Shown: positions 36,464 through 45,253 of the stretch, piece by piece
Layout of the letters: each line of letters opens with the position of its first letter
How positions within the stretch are numbered: the stretch's first letter is position 1
Assembly (NCBI RefSeq): GCF_011742925.1
Contig: NZ_WAEL01000002.1
Coordinates: 620,001-684,000 of the forward strand
From: Fibrivirga algicola
GTDB lineage: Bacteria > Bacteroidota > Bacteroidia > Cytophagales > Spirosomataceae
Length of the DNA: 64,000 bases
Direction of reading: 5' to 3'
Notes under the pieces: model-generated
What the model was told of the DNA's origin: nothing
Database searches by the model: none
Seen by the model: the letters and a program-made list of their open reading frames with translations, nothing else
Position numbers and translations under genes: made by a program

Positions 36464-37558
36464 TCAGGGCAAGTCGGCATTGGTCACGTAGATGTAGCCT
36501 TTTTTGCTGTCGTAGAAGAACAGTTTCCGGTTGTTGACATACCGGCTGAAATAGTCATTCATACCGCTACGCAAAACTGGATCAAACGTGATTTTATCAG
36601 CTTTCAAGTCGACGCCCATTACCAACTGATCGACACTACCATTCGAATCAGCCAGCGTTTTGTAGTACAATTGCTTCGTTACCCTGTCGACCATAAACTC
36701 GCGGCCAAATTTGCGGCCCTTGGGTACGTTGCCAGGTAAGGCCTCTGCTACGTCGAGCAGCACCGGATTGGCAATATCCGTAGTGACTACACGTAGCCGT
36801 TCGGCTTCGGGATCGTAGATAAGCAATCTGTCATTCGTAGCGATGAGCTGAAAGGGAATCAGCTGCCTCTTTTCCGCCGGTTCCTCCAAGTTGTCTTCTC
36901 TGACATAACAGGGATACAGGGGTTTTTGCGCCGTTTTCAGGTAAACACTTTTTTTGACAACAAACTTATTTTTCGGTGTTGGCGCTAAGACGAACAAGCT
37001 GGAATAGAGTTGCAATCCTTTATAATCCACATACTGGGACAGCAACTGCATATTATTCGAGTCAATAGCATCCGTTTTGCAATCCAGATCAAAGTGCTTT
37101 TGATCAATAAGCAGTTTGTCATTTTTGATCGTAATTAACAGATAGCCAGGCACTCCATTCAGCCCACTAAACAACACGGTGCCAGCTATAACGGTTGAGT
37201 CAGTTAGTACCGTGAACCACGTCGTCGTTGGTCCCAGTGCCCATTTCTGGTCATTCCCAACATTTACACGGTATGGTTTTATCAACTTAATAGCCAGGAG
37301 GCGTTCCTCATCTTTAACTAAATTCTCTGCATTACTGAGCAATCGAAATGTAGATAACTCATTGTTATACAGAAGCGTATAGTTAGGAAGAATCACAAAC
37401 CTATCGACTCTGAAATCGTCACTCCCATACCACAGCTTCAATTCTTTTTCAGGGTAAACAATACGCGTAATGGTCGAGTCGGTTTTTTCAACAGATTCCT
37501 GAGCACGCACACAGGTTGAGCTTAAAATCAGCAAGATCAGCAGCACAATACGGTTCAT
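36464..37558 (-). CDS. secreted hypothetical protein, propeller-like
   Basis: 364 residues from the ATG at 37558 (MNRIVLLILLILSSTCVRAQ, a clear signal peptide); an ATG at 37582 is in frame too. The mature part is almost entirely beta strands with repeating segments such as LLIYDPEAERLRVVTTD and LFFYDSKKGYIYVTNAD, suggesting a beta-propeller, perhaps the 6-bladed type common in Bacteroidota. No catalytic motif seen. Its stop is next to the end of the convergent LD-carboxypeptidase (adjacent bases). Confidence 0.7.
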   Translation of the reverse strand: MNRIVLLILLILSSTCVRAQESVEKTDSTITRIVYPEKELKLWYGSDDFRVDRFVILPNYTLLYNNELSTFRLLSNAENLVKDEERLLAIKLIKPYRVNVGNDQKWALGPTTTWFTVLTDSTVIAGTVLFSGLNGVPGYLLITIKNDKLLIDQKHFDLDCKTDAIDSNNMQLLSQYVDYKGLQLYSSLFVLAPTPKNKFVVKKSVYLKTAQKPLYPCYVREDNLEEPAEKRQLIPFQLIATNDRLLIYDPEAERLRVVTTDIANPVLLDVAEALPGNVPKGRKFGREFMVDRVTKQLYYKTLADSNGSVDQLVMGVDLKADKITFDPVLRSGMNDYFSRYVNNRKLFFYDSKKGYIYVTNADLP

Positions 37559-37652
37559 AAGCAATGGAGATTTTACGGCCATAGTCTATCAGTATGGATG
37601 CACAACGTACCTGAATGGCACAATCGGCCTATGCACGTAGTTGCAAAGGCAT

Positions 37653-37689
37653 AAAAAAAGCGAAAAGAGCTTCTGTCTTTTCGCTTTTT
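37653..37689. terminator. bidirectional hairpin terminator
   Basis: An A-run and GCGAAAAGA (to 37668) pair with TCTTTTCGC plus T-run (37676-37689) around a 7-nt loop. It stops leftward transcription from the azurin-propeller operon. Confidence 0.85.
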
Positions 37690-37706
37690 CACGCTTTATA
37701 CTGATT

Positions 37707-39785
37707 CTATTTCACCACGCGCAATGTACCCTGCATCAGTGATGAGTGGCCGGGGAAGGTACAGACGAACTGGTAGTCGCCGGGCTCGGTGGGGGCCGTG
37801 AAGTAGATGCTCTCGGCCGACTCGGGTTGCAGGATGTTCGTGTGGAACAGTACGTCGGACGAGGTAGGTACATAGTTCATCTTTGCCCCGTTCAGGTTCA
37901 GCCGCAGTGCCTGATTGCCTACGGCGTTGGCGGTGCCGGGCTTCACGATCACGCAATTGTGCAGCATATCGTCGTTATTATTGAAGACAAACTTGATTCG
38001 GCTACCTGCCTTCACATCTACTTTCTCGGTGTCGAATTTCAAACCCGGCTTAGTACCGATGCTGATCGTCTGGTCGGGGCCATTGGTCCAGGTGGCGGGC
38101 ATGTCAACTACGCGCTTGGCCGAGACTACTGCTTTGACCGGAGTAGCTTTGCCGCCTTTAGCAACGGGTTTTGCCGCCATACCAGCTTTGGCCGATGTGC
38201 TGGCCATCATGCTGCTGTGGTCGTGCATGGCATTTGCGCTCGCTGAGGCCATCAGGCGAGCAGGTACGTTTGCTACCTCGCCGGGCGCAATGGCATTGAG
38301 CGTGTAATAGCCCGTGTTATGGAGCAATGACAACGTACCTGAGGCCGACTTCACACCTTCGGCTTTTACTTCGTGGATGTAGCCCTCACGTAGGGTTGTG
38401 TCGGCTACAATACGCGCCGTGCGGCCATCCTGACTCAAAACAACGCCCCGAATTGGCACCGGGCGGGCGTCTTCGATGGGGCTACCATAGGTGCTGTGGT
38501 ACTTATAGGTAAAGCTGTTGAGGCTGTAACTGGCTGGATCTTCACCCGTTTTCCGGTCGACGGGCAGGGTAAATTCGATCTCGAAGCCATCGGGTTTTGA
38601 GCGGATCGTCTTCATTTCGAACGGCATTTTACCCGTCCAGACAAGGCGCTGCACACCGAAGGGCGATTTCCCCGTGGCGGCCCATCCCCGGCTGGTCATA
38701 CCCACGAACATAGACCCATCCTGGCCCCACATCATCCGCAAAATACCCGATTGCAACCCTTCACGGAAGGGAAAACAAGCGCCCTGCCACTTGCCATTCA
38801 CCTTTTCGAGGCTCATGCGCATCACTTTGCTGTGTCCCTGATCGCCTACGAACAGTTGTCCTGAGAACGGTCCGAACGCTCCGTTTGTGGTGTCTTCCTT
38901 AATATCGGAGGTCGAAATGCCCATTAGCGTGTGGGGAAACCAGACAGCGGGCACTTTCAGGTTCTTCACGGTTTTGGCGACTTCAAACATTGGCTTGCCG
39001 GTGCTGGGTACGTCTTCCGGTTTCAGTGCCAGCGGCGAACCCGGCTCACCCGACCAGCGCAGACCAGCGGGGTTACCGGCAAAGTCGCCTTTTTCGAGAT
39101 GCGTAACCCGGCCAGAACCAACCCAGTCGCCCTGATTTTCAGCGTAGAAAATGCTGCCATCGCGGAGAGCGGTGAAGCCCGCTGGCGAGCGAAGGCCTGT
39201 AGCCCAGGGAGTCATTTCGCCTTTGTCGTTCAGTTTCAGCATCCAGCCGCGCCATTTTGATTGACTAGCCCCCCTACCAATCCAGTCGAGGTTGAGGGTA
39301 ATAACCATGTCGCCATCGGGCAGGGGGATTGGCCCATAGCTGTATTGGTGGTAATTGCCCGACAGCGGCCATTTGTAGAACGCGCGGTACTCGTCGGCTA
39401 CCTCGTCGCCGTCGGTGTCGATCAGGCGGGTTACTTCGCCGCGCTGCGTGGCAAACAGCTCTCCCTTGTGAGGGCCAACAGTGCGGTACAGCAACCCCAA
39501 CGGCTCGTGTAGTCCTGTAGCGAATCGCTTGAACGTAGGCTGTCGGCTGCCCTGCATGTAGGGGTTGCCAATCAGCCACACATCGCCGCGCCGGGTGCTC
39601 ACCGCCAGCCTACCGTCGGGCAGCGAGGTCATACCACCGACCTCAAGCTGTATTCCATCGGGAATGGGGAGTGTAACAATACGATAGTAATCGTCTTCGC
39701 CGGGCGGCTTCTGGGCCAGCGCGAAGGAATGAAAGAGTGACAGCGTGACTACCGCCACCAGGGACTGTATCAGTTGTTTTTTCAC
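37707..39785 (-). CDS. secreted beta-propeller protein with C-terminal azurin-like copper domain
   Basis: 692 residues, GTG start, signal peptide (cleavage after ALAQ). Residues about 30-400 form a sorbosone-dehydrogenase-like propeller (GGMTSLPDGRLAVSTRRGD, GDQGHSKVMR). A linker rich in Ala/Met/Lys follows, then a cupredoxin domain: DMLHNCVIV supplies a His and FVCTFPGHSSLM the Cys, His and Met ligands, a complete type-1 copper set. This pairs a putative sugar dehydrogenase or binding head with a built-in electron carrier. It is last in a leftward run with csaA and the PA14 protein. Confidence 0.85.
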   Translation of the reverse strand: MKKQLIQSLVAVVTLSLFHSFALAQKPPGEDDYYRIVTLPIPDGIQLEVGGMTSLPDGRLAVSTRRGDVWLIGNPYMQGSRQPTFKRFATGLHEPLGLLYRTVGPHKGELFATQRGEVTRLIDTDGDEVADEYRAFYKWPLSGNYHQYSYGPIPLPDGDMVITLNLDWIGRGASQSKWRGWMLKLNDKGEMTPWATGLRSPAGFTALRDGSIFYAENQGDWVGSGRVTHLEKGDFAGNPAGLRWSGEPGSPLALKPEDVPSTGKPMFEVAKTVKNLKVPAVWFPHTLMGISTSDIKEDTTNGAFGPFSGQLFVGDQGHSKVMRMSLEKVNGKWQGACFPFREGLQSGILRMMWGQDGSMFVGMTSRGWAATGKSPFGVQRLVWTGKMPFEMKTIRSKPDGFEIEFTLPVDRKTGEDPASYSLNSFTYKYHSTYGSPIEDARPVPIRGVVLSQDGRTARIVADTTLREGYIHEVKAEGVKSASGTLSLLHNTGYYTLNAIAPGEVANVPARLMASASANAMHDHSSMMASTSAKAGMAAKPVAKGGKATPVKAVVSAKRVVDMPATWTNGPDQTISIGTKPGLKFDTEKVDVKAGSRIKFVFNNNDDMLHNCVIVKPGTANAVGNQALRLNLNGAKMNYVPTSSDVLFHTNILQPESAESIYFTAPTEPGDYQFVCTFPGHSSLMQGTLRVVK

Positions 39786-39859
39786 GGGTTGAAGACAGTT
39801 TAAACCTACAAGGTTTTCGAGCCTCAGCGGCGAACCGCCCTGCAGGTTGGGGGAAGTTA

Positions 39860-40198
39860 TTATCCGATGCGCAGCCCGTTTTCGGCGGCCTGCGTTGTTG
39901 TTAAAAGTGTTACAGTTCCATCAGCCGCTACGCTGCCCATCACCAGGCACTCGCTCATGAATGGCCCGATTTGTTTTGACGGGAAGTTGACCACCGCAAT
40001 TACCTGTTGGCCTACAAGCGTATCAGGCTGATAGAGCGTCGTGATCTGAGCCGAAGTCCGTTTGACGCCAATCTCAACCCCGAAATCAATGGTGAGTTTG
40101 TAGGCGGGTTTGCGGGCTTCCGGAAAAGGCTCCACCGCCACGACCGTACCCACCCGCATATCGACCTTCATAAAGTCGGCCCAGGAGATGTGTTCCAT
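39860..40198 (-). CDS. csaA: tRNA-binding protein, CsaA-like
   Basis: 112 residues. It is a single OB-fold tRNA-binding domain with the CsaA signature: MKVDMRVGTVV at the start, PAYKLTIDFG, and VVNFPSKQIGPFMSECLV. CsaA has export-related chaperone activity in Bacillus. It is only 2 nt from the next upstream gene's stop and 74 nt from the azurin-propeller start, so is likely co-transcribed although functionally unrelated. Confidence 0.92.
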   Translation of the reverse strand: MEHISWADFMKVDMRVGTVVAVEPFPEARKPAYKLTIDFGVEIGVKRTSAQITTLYQPDTLVGQQVIAVVNFPSKQIGPFMSECLVMGSVAADGTVTLLTTTQAAENGLRIG

Positions 40199-40200
40199 CG

Positions 40201-41904
40201 TTAGAATTCGATTGCGTATTGTACCGTGGCCGCGCCATTCCTGAGCGCAACGGGCATCATCAGCTCTTGCTGCGGGCCCTGTTGCCGGAGCGTCAGGCTG
40301 GTTTTCGGGTCAACCCGGATATAATAGCTTCGGTCATTGATGGCGAATAGGCCCTTTGCTACCTCTTCGATGTTTTTTCCGGCGGCCAATCGGCAATAGA
40401 GCGACTGAGCCTGCCCGGCATTGGTTGGGTTGCCGGTTATCGTAAACGAGTGGTCGAGCTTGTTGGCGGTGGGTAACAGTCGCTCATAAACAGTCAGCCC
40501 CCCCATGGTGTATTCCATCGTCGGCGAGCCATCTTTAGCGAGCACCAGCCCACCGTAGTTGAGCGTCTCTTCGGTTAGACTGTCGGGCCAGGCCGTGTTG
40601 GCATTTGGCAACAGGGCGAATGCCGGGCGGGGCGACGGCATAATGACCGTCCCCATTGGCTTCAGCAGTTGCGGCTCACCGCGCTCGTACCACATCTGGG
40701 TTACATCGGCAAAATCGCCTTTCCAGGCCATCAGCAAGGCCATCTGACTAAGGTCAATGGCGTAATGCATGCCGTTGGCGTTGCCCACCGACAGGGCTTT
40801 TGTGCGCTTATTTTTTTCGCCCGGTAGTTGAATAAACGACCGAACCAGCGTAGACTTTGCCTCGGGCTGAACCGTAACCTGCCCCGGCGGCGAAAATTCG
40901 GGTAGTGAACCGGCAGCATGCAACGCCTGAGGCCGCGTAGCAGCTTGACTGATGAACAGGCCCAGACCCGGACGCGGCCACGAGCGCGAGTACATTACTT
41001 CAACGTTGTGCACACCGGCAGTCAGAGGCATCAGGTGCGTTTTTACCGCACCCAGTTCGTCGTATACCATCGGAATCACTGGTTTCCCGTCGACCCATAG
41101 TCCGGCTACTCCCCCCATCACCAGATCGAACTGGTAGTCACCCGCTGTAGGTACGTTCAGTTTGCCTTCGAACAGCAGGGCAAAACGCCCCGAACGACCA
41201 TACGACACATTATAGCTAATCTGGCTAACCGTGTCTGATTTAACAGGTGTTTTCCCAGCCAGTTCTTCTCTGGTTTCAATGCTTTCGCCGTATAGGTTGT
41301 AGCGGAGTGGTCCGGCCCAACTGGCTACGCTGCGGTTTTCCAGTGCCCGGAAGCCTACATCTCTGACAGCCACCGCACCAGCAGCGGCCATAAGTTGTAC
41401 AGGCCCAGACCCGGAGGCAGAACGAGTCAGTTTATAACCTTCGCGCACAACTACTCCATTTACCAGGAGCCGTTCGAGCGCAGGCCCCATCAGTCCACTA
41501 TTGGCCCGGTAATCTAACCGGATCGACTGCCAAAGACCAGCCGACTTCAGGAGTGGTGTAATGTCGCGGGCAGTCGTCAGATCGATCGCCTCGCCGTTGG
41601 GTAATTGCAACAGCACGGCAGCACCGGGCGTCATCAGCATGTCGAAACGAAGGGCGAAATCACTGACCGGGCTAGCCAGCGTTACCGGCTCTTTTCCAGA
41701 GCTGATCAGCATTGACTCGCTGCCGACTCTGTTTTTCAGGGCAGGGCTGTCGGGACTTACAGACACTCCGCCAGCGCGTTGCCAGTTAGCAGGGATACGT
41801 AAGGTGGCCAGATCCAGGCGGGGCAGATCGGCCTGCGCGCAGGTGTCGGTAGCCAGACCAAACAGACCGGCGCACAGACAACCCAGCAGTAGGGGTAGTT
41901 TCAT
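40201..41904 (-). CDS. secreted protein with 3-keto-disaccharide-hydrolase-like and PA14-like domains
   Basis: About 567 residues from the ATG at 41904 (signal peptide MKLPLLLGCLCAGLFG...). The N-terminal 170 residues resemble a LamG/DUF1080 fold (FALRFDMLMTPGAAVLLQL, WQSIRLDYRAN). The middle (about 220-330) is PA14-like (FALLFEGKLNVPTAGDYQF, LWVDGKPVIP, AGVHNVEVMYSR). The C-terminus resembles the sugar-dehydrogenase-associated region. It is the likely first gene of the operon with csaA and the azurin-propeller protein, so it probably binds or delivers the carbohydrate. Confidence 0.72.
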   Translation of the reverse strand: MKLPLLLGCLCAGLFGLATDTCAQADLPRLDLATLRIPANWQRAGGVSVSPDSPALKNRVGSESMLISSGKEPVTLASPVSDFALRFDMLMTPGAAVLLQLPNGEAIDLTTARDITPLLKSAGLWQSIRLDYRANSGLMGPALERLLVNGVVVREGYKLTRSASGSGPVQLMAAAGAVAVRDVGFRALENRSVASWAGPLRYNLYGESIETREELAGKTPVKSDTVSQISYNVSYGRSGRFALLFEGKLNVPTAGDYQFDLVMGGVAGLWVDGKPVIPMVYDELGAVKTHLMPLTAGVHNVEVMYSRSWPRPGLGLFISQAATRPQALHAAGSLPEFSPPGQVTVQPEAKSTLVRSFIQLPGEKNKRTKALSVGNANGMHYAIDLSQMALLMAWKGDFADVTQMWYERGEPQLLKPMGTVIMPSPRPAFALLPNANTAWPDSLTEETLNYGGLVLAKDGSPTMEYTMGGLTVYERLLPTANKLDHSFTITGNPTNAGQAQSLYCRLAAGKNIEEVAKGLFAINDRSYYIRVDPKTSLTLRQQGPQQELMMPVALRNGAATVQYAIEF

Positions 41905-42027
41905 AGGTAACAATCAGGGCGGTTTAAGGCCAACTCAGCCAGTAGGTTGCTGGTAGCCTGCCAGTTGCTATAGAGAAAGCAAAAGTGCGCGCTGATTTCC
42001 TGTATTCCCCTACAACTAGAGTGATCC

Positions 42028-42231
42028 TTATTTTTCCTGGTTACGCTCATCGACTCGCCGGGCCACGTCATCGGCTTTGTCGAGGTCGTCGTGACCTAGC
42101 CCGGTTGTTTCGGGCGTTGGTGTAGTAGCTTGTTCTCCGTCAGGGCCCGCCCCAGTACTTTCGGTACCTCCCAGGGTGTTACTGTCGGGCAGATCCTGCT
42201 CCGTTTCGTTGGCAGTTGGTTGTGAATTCAT
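42028..42231 (-). CDS. small hydrophilic acidic protein
   Basis: 67 residues, very polar (many Asp, Glu, Thr, Gln), no hydrophobic segment, probably disordered. It ends ADDVARRVDERNQEK, a short amphipathic helix. No family recognised. It is isolated between two gene blocks; coding status rests on the clean start, length and composition, so it is uncertain. Confidence 0.5.
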   Translation of the reverse strand: MNSQPTANETEQDLPDSNTLGGTESTGAGPDGEQATTPTPETTGLGHDDLDKADDVARRVDERNQEK

Positions 42232-42371
42232 GGCGTTGACCGGGTTGAATGGCTGAAGCGGATCAAGATTTCGACTTCAGTGCGTATACAGCAGACCGTT
42301 TTTACTGTAGCTGACTAACTTCGCGGCGACCAAATTGGTTATTCACCCGTCAAACAAACAATCTCCTTTCG

Positions 42372-43715
42372 ATGAAAACTACACTTTTATTGCTTCCGGT
42401 CGTGCTGCTGACTCTCTGTGCAGGGGTCACGCCCAAGCCCGGCAAGCCGACCAAGAAAACAACCCTCACGCAGGGAATTTTGCCCGATGAAGATAACGGA
42501 GGCCTTAAACTGCCGGCAGGCTTCAGCGCCCTTGTCTTTGCCGACAACCTCGGACGCGCCCGGCACGCCGCTATCGACCCCACCACAGGTACGTTGTTTG
42601 TGAAGCTGGAACGCCTGAAAGACGGCAAAGGCATTGTGCAACTACGTGATACCAACGGCGACGGCCGCGCCGAAGAAACCGTGATGTTTGGCACGAATAC
42701 GGGTACTGGTGCCGCGGTTGCCAACGGATATCTCTACGCCTCATCTGACACGTCGGTGTATCGGTATAAGCTCACCAACGGCAAAGTAATGGCCGGTGCT
42801 GTTCCCGAGTCAATCGTAACGGGCCTGACCCTACAACGTCAGCATGCCAGCAAATCGATTGCTATTTCGCCCGACGGCCGGTTGTTCGTTAATTTCGGTG
42901 CTCCTTCCAATGCTTGTCAGGAAAAAGACCGTCAGCCAGGCTCAAAAGGCCAACTGCCTTGCCCGATTTTGGAAAACTACGCGGGTATCTGGCAATTCGA
43001 CGCAAACAAACTGAACCAGCGGCAATCGGACGGCAAGCGCTATGCAACCGGTATTCGCAACGCCGTGGCCCTCGACTGGAACACGACTACCAACACACTG
43101 TACGCGTTGCAACATGGCCGTGACAACCTGAATAACTGGGGCGGCGTATTTACCGACTCGATTAGTGCGGAGTTACCGTCTGAAGAATTTTTGATGGTGA
43201 AAGAAGGTGCCGATTTTGGCTGGCCTTATTGCTACAACAACCACTACGCGGGTAAGAAACTGCTGGCTCCCGAATACGGCGGCGACGGCACCAAACAGGA
43301 TCAGTGTGCGGGTAAAGAGAAGCCAATTATGGCGTTTCCAGCGCACTGGGCTCCCAACGACCTGCTCTTCTATACCGGCAACCAGTTTCCGGCCCGCTAC
43401 AAGAATGGTGCGTTCGTTTGCTTCCACGGGTCGTGGAACCGGGCTCCGCTGATGCAGGGTGGTTATTTCGTGGCCTTTATTCCCTTCGGAAAAGACGGCC
43501 GCCCCTCGGGTAACTACGAGGTGTTTGCCGAAAACTTTGCAGGTGTGCCTGAGCAGGGTGTGCCGGGCAAAAACGCGAATGCCGGTAAACTCGAGTTGGC
43601 CAGCCCCGGCTCAGCCAAGCATCGGCCAATGGGCCTCGCGCAAGGTCCCGATGGCTCACTCTATATTACCGACTCTGTAAAAGGCACCGTTTGGCGTGTA
43701 ATGGCTAAAAAATAA
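42372..43715 (+). CDS. secreted sorbosone-dehydrogenase-like propeller protein
   Basis: 447 residues with a signal peptide (MKTTLLLLPVVLLTLCAGV). Propeller motifs include LPAGFSALVFADNLGRARH, RDTNGDGRAEE, KSIAISPDGRLFVNFG, GIRNAVALDWN, GADFGWPYCYN and GAFVCFHGSWNR, all typical of the PQQ/quinoprotein glucose/sorbosone dehydrogenase superfamily. It probably acts in the periplasm; PQQ dependence is not established. It resembles the head domain of the azurin-tailed protein 3 kb away, suggesting related substrates. Confidence 0.85.
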   Translation: MKTTLLLLPVVLLTLCAGVTPKPGKPTKKTTLTQGILPDEDNGGLKLPAGFSALVFADNLGRARHAAIDPTTGTLFVKLERLKDGKGIVQLRDTNGDGRAEETVMFGTNTGTGAAVANGYLYASSDTSVYRYKLTNGKVMAGAVPESIVTGLTLQRQHASKSIAISPDGRLFVNFGAPSNACQEKDRQPGSKGQLPCPILENYAGIWQFDANKLNQRQSDGKRYATGIRNAVALDWNTTTNTLYALQHGRDNLNNWGGVFTDSISAELPSEEFLMVKEGADFGWPYCYNNHYAGKKLLAPEYGGDGTKQDQCAGKEKPIMAFPAHWAPNDLLFYTGNQFPARYKNGAFVCFHGSWNRAPLMQGGYFVAFIPFGKDGRPSGNYEVFAENFAGVPEQGVPGKNANAGKLELASPGSAKHRPMGLAQGPDGSLYITDSVKGTVWRVMAKK

Positions 43716-43728
43716 GTGTCACGTTTCA

Positions 43729-43796
43729 GGTGTCAATTCTCAGGTGATCCGCTGATTGACCTTAGCTACTCAGCCGATCACCTGAGAATTGACACC
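43729..43796. repeat. perfect 21-bp inverted repeat
   Basis: 43729-43749 and 43776-43796 are exact inverted copies with a 26-nt spacer, in the 91-nt gap between two co-directional genes. It has no T-run after it. An in-frame TTG within the right arm is not the rhomboid start. Confidence 0.85.
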
Positions 43797-43806
43797 AACC
43801 TCGTAT

Positions 43807-44562
43807 ATGACCCCCACTGAACCGAATCAACCGCTGCAGGAATCGCCTACCGGTTACCATCCCGGTAGTTTGCGCGATGTGTTTACGCCGCGCCATAATT
43901 ACCGGGTCACGCCTATTCTGATGCTGGTGAACATCGCCGTGTTTGCCATAATGGTTATCTCGGGCGTTAATTTCATGAATCCATCTGCCGAAGACTTGGT
44001 GCAGTGGGGTGCCAACTATACGGCCTTCACCAGAGCCGGTGAACCGTGGCGGCTACTGACAGCCTGCTTCTTGCATATTGGCATTATTCACCTGGCCGTC
44101 AATATGATGTCGCTCCGCTACCTCGGTATGCAGATCGAACCGTTGCTGGGAAGCTGGCGATTTCTGGTTGCCTACATCGCAACCGGCTTAACGGGCAGCC
44201 TGGGCAGCTTATGGTGGCACGACGTGGCGGTTAGTGCGGGTGCATCGGGGGCTATTTTTGGTATTGAAGGCGTGTTACTCGCTTTGGTCATGACGAACCT
44301 CTTCACCGACGACGTACGTAAAGCGTTACTCAAAAGCACACTTTCGGTGGTTGGCATTAACCTGCTGATCGGAATGAGCATTGGGGCCGACAACGCTGCT
44401 CACATTGGCGGGCTGCTCGGTGGTATAGTATGCGGCATGGGCTTTTACGCCGGTATTCGCGCCGAATTGGGGTGGCCCGTTCCTAAATGGATGACAGCAA
44501 CCTGGTTCGCTATAGGGTTACCCGTGGCTATGGTAATCGTAGCGGCACTGCTGATTTTCTAG
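43807..44562 (+). CDS. rhomboid intramembrane serine protease
   Basis: 251 residues from the ATG at 43807. Six membrane helices; HLAVNM in helix 2, the catalytic Ser in GASGAIFG and the catalytic His in AAHIGGLLGG complete the rhomboid dyad. Rhomboids cleave single-pass membrane proteins within the bilayer. It is followed by a strong terminator. Substrate unknown. Confidence 0.93.
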   Translation: MTPTEPNQPLQESPTGYHPGSLRDVFTPRHNYRVTPILMLVNIAVFAIMVISGVNFMNPSAEDLVQWGANYTAFTRAGEPWRLLTACFLHIGIIHLAVNMMSLRYLGMQIEPLLGSWRFLVAYIATGLTGSLGSLWWHDVAVSAGASGAIFGIEGVLLALVMTNLFTDDVRKALLKSTLSVVGINLLIGMSIGADNAAHIGGLLGGIVCGMGFYAGIRAELGWPVPKWMTATWFAIGLPVAMVIVAALLIF

Positions 44563-44577
44563 GTACGCTAACCACAG

Positions 44578-44614
44578 AAAAGCCCCGGCCTGTTTGTCAG
44601 TGCCGGGGCTTTTT
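44578..44614 (+). terminator. Rho-independent terminator after rhomboid gene
   Basis: AAAAGCCCCGGC (44578-44589) pairs with GCCGGGGCTTTT (44602 onward), followed by a T-run. Confidence 0.9.
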
Positions 44615-44736
44615 GCGTTTGTTATAGGGTAAACGACCGCAGAGGGTTTTTAGTTTACTACTTGAAAAATTGAGCGATTATTTTCCATTATAGTTCTCAA
44701 AATCGCCAGGTTTACCTGTCCAGGCTGCTAAGTAAC

Positions 44737-44776
44737 AAAAATGGCCACCATCAGGTAGGCTGATGGTGGCCATTTT
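44737..44776. terminator. bidirectional terminator
   Basis: A 17-bp perfect stem (AATGGCCACCATCAG core, 44737-44754 with 44760-44776) and 5-nt loop, A-rich on the left and T-rich on the right. It lies between the convergent rhomboid and DUF2795-like genes. Confidence 0.88.
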
Positions 44777-44824
44777 CCGAAGGAATTGATAGACGCCTAA
44801 TAGCTTGAGCTAGCGTGTCTGTTG

Positions 44825-45046
44825 TCAGTATTCGTCTTCGTTGAAGAAGAAGTCATCTTTGGTTGGGTAGTCCGGCCAAATTTCCTCAATGCTTTCGTAA
44901 GGTTGACCATCGTCTTCCAGTTCCTGAAGGTTTTCGACCACTTCCAGTGGGGCACCCGACCGGATCGAGAAGTCAATCAGTTCATCTTTGGTGGCAGGCC
45001 AGGGGGCATCTTCAAGATAGGATGCTAATTCGAGAGTCCAGTACAT
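44825..45046 (-). CDS. DUF2795-like small acidic protein
   Basis: 73 residues, strongly acidic. The pattern LASYLEDAPWPATKDELIDF then GAPLEVVENLQEL matches the DUF2795 helical domain (K/E-LxxLxxxxWPATKxEL). The C-terminal tail (DYPTKDDFFFNEDEY) is very acidic. Function unknown. It is monocistronic, with a bidirectional terminator downstream. Confidence 0.75.
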   Translation of the reverse strand: MYWTLELASYLEDAPWPATKDELIDFSIRSGAPLEVVENLQELEDDGQPYESIEEIWPDYPTKDDFFFNEDEY

Positions 45047-45253
45047 AGTAGAAATCTAGCTGATTTAATGTCAGTAATTTTGAGGGTGCAAAAGTAAAAA
45101 AAATCACTTGTGCAACACGGCCCGCGTGCTTTTTTTCAAAAGCTGTTTTTGAGCGGGTTATGCCTTAAACGGGTTCGGTGGGGCAATGTTATAAAAACCA
45201 ACCAATTTTTACACAGTTAACTTACCAATTAAACGATCTCTTTCCCGTCATCT

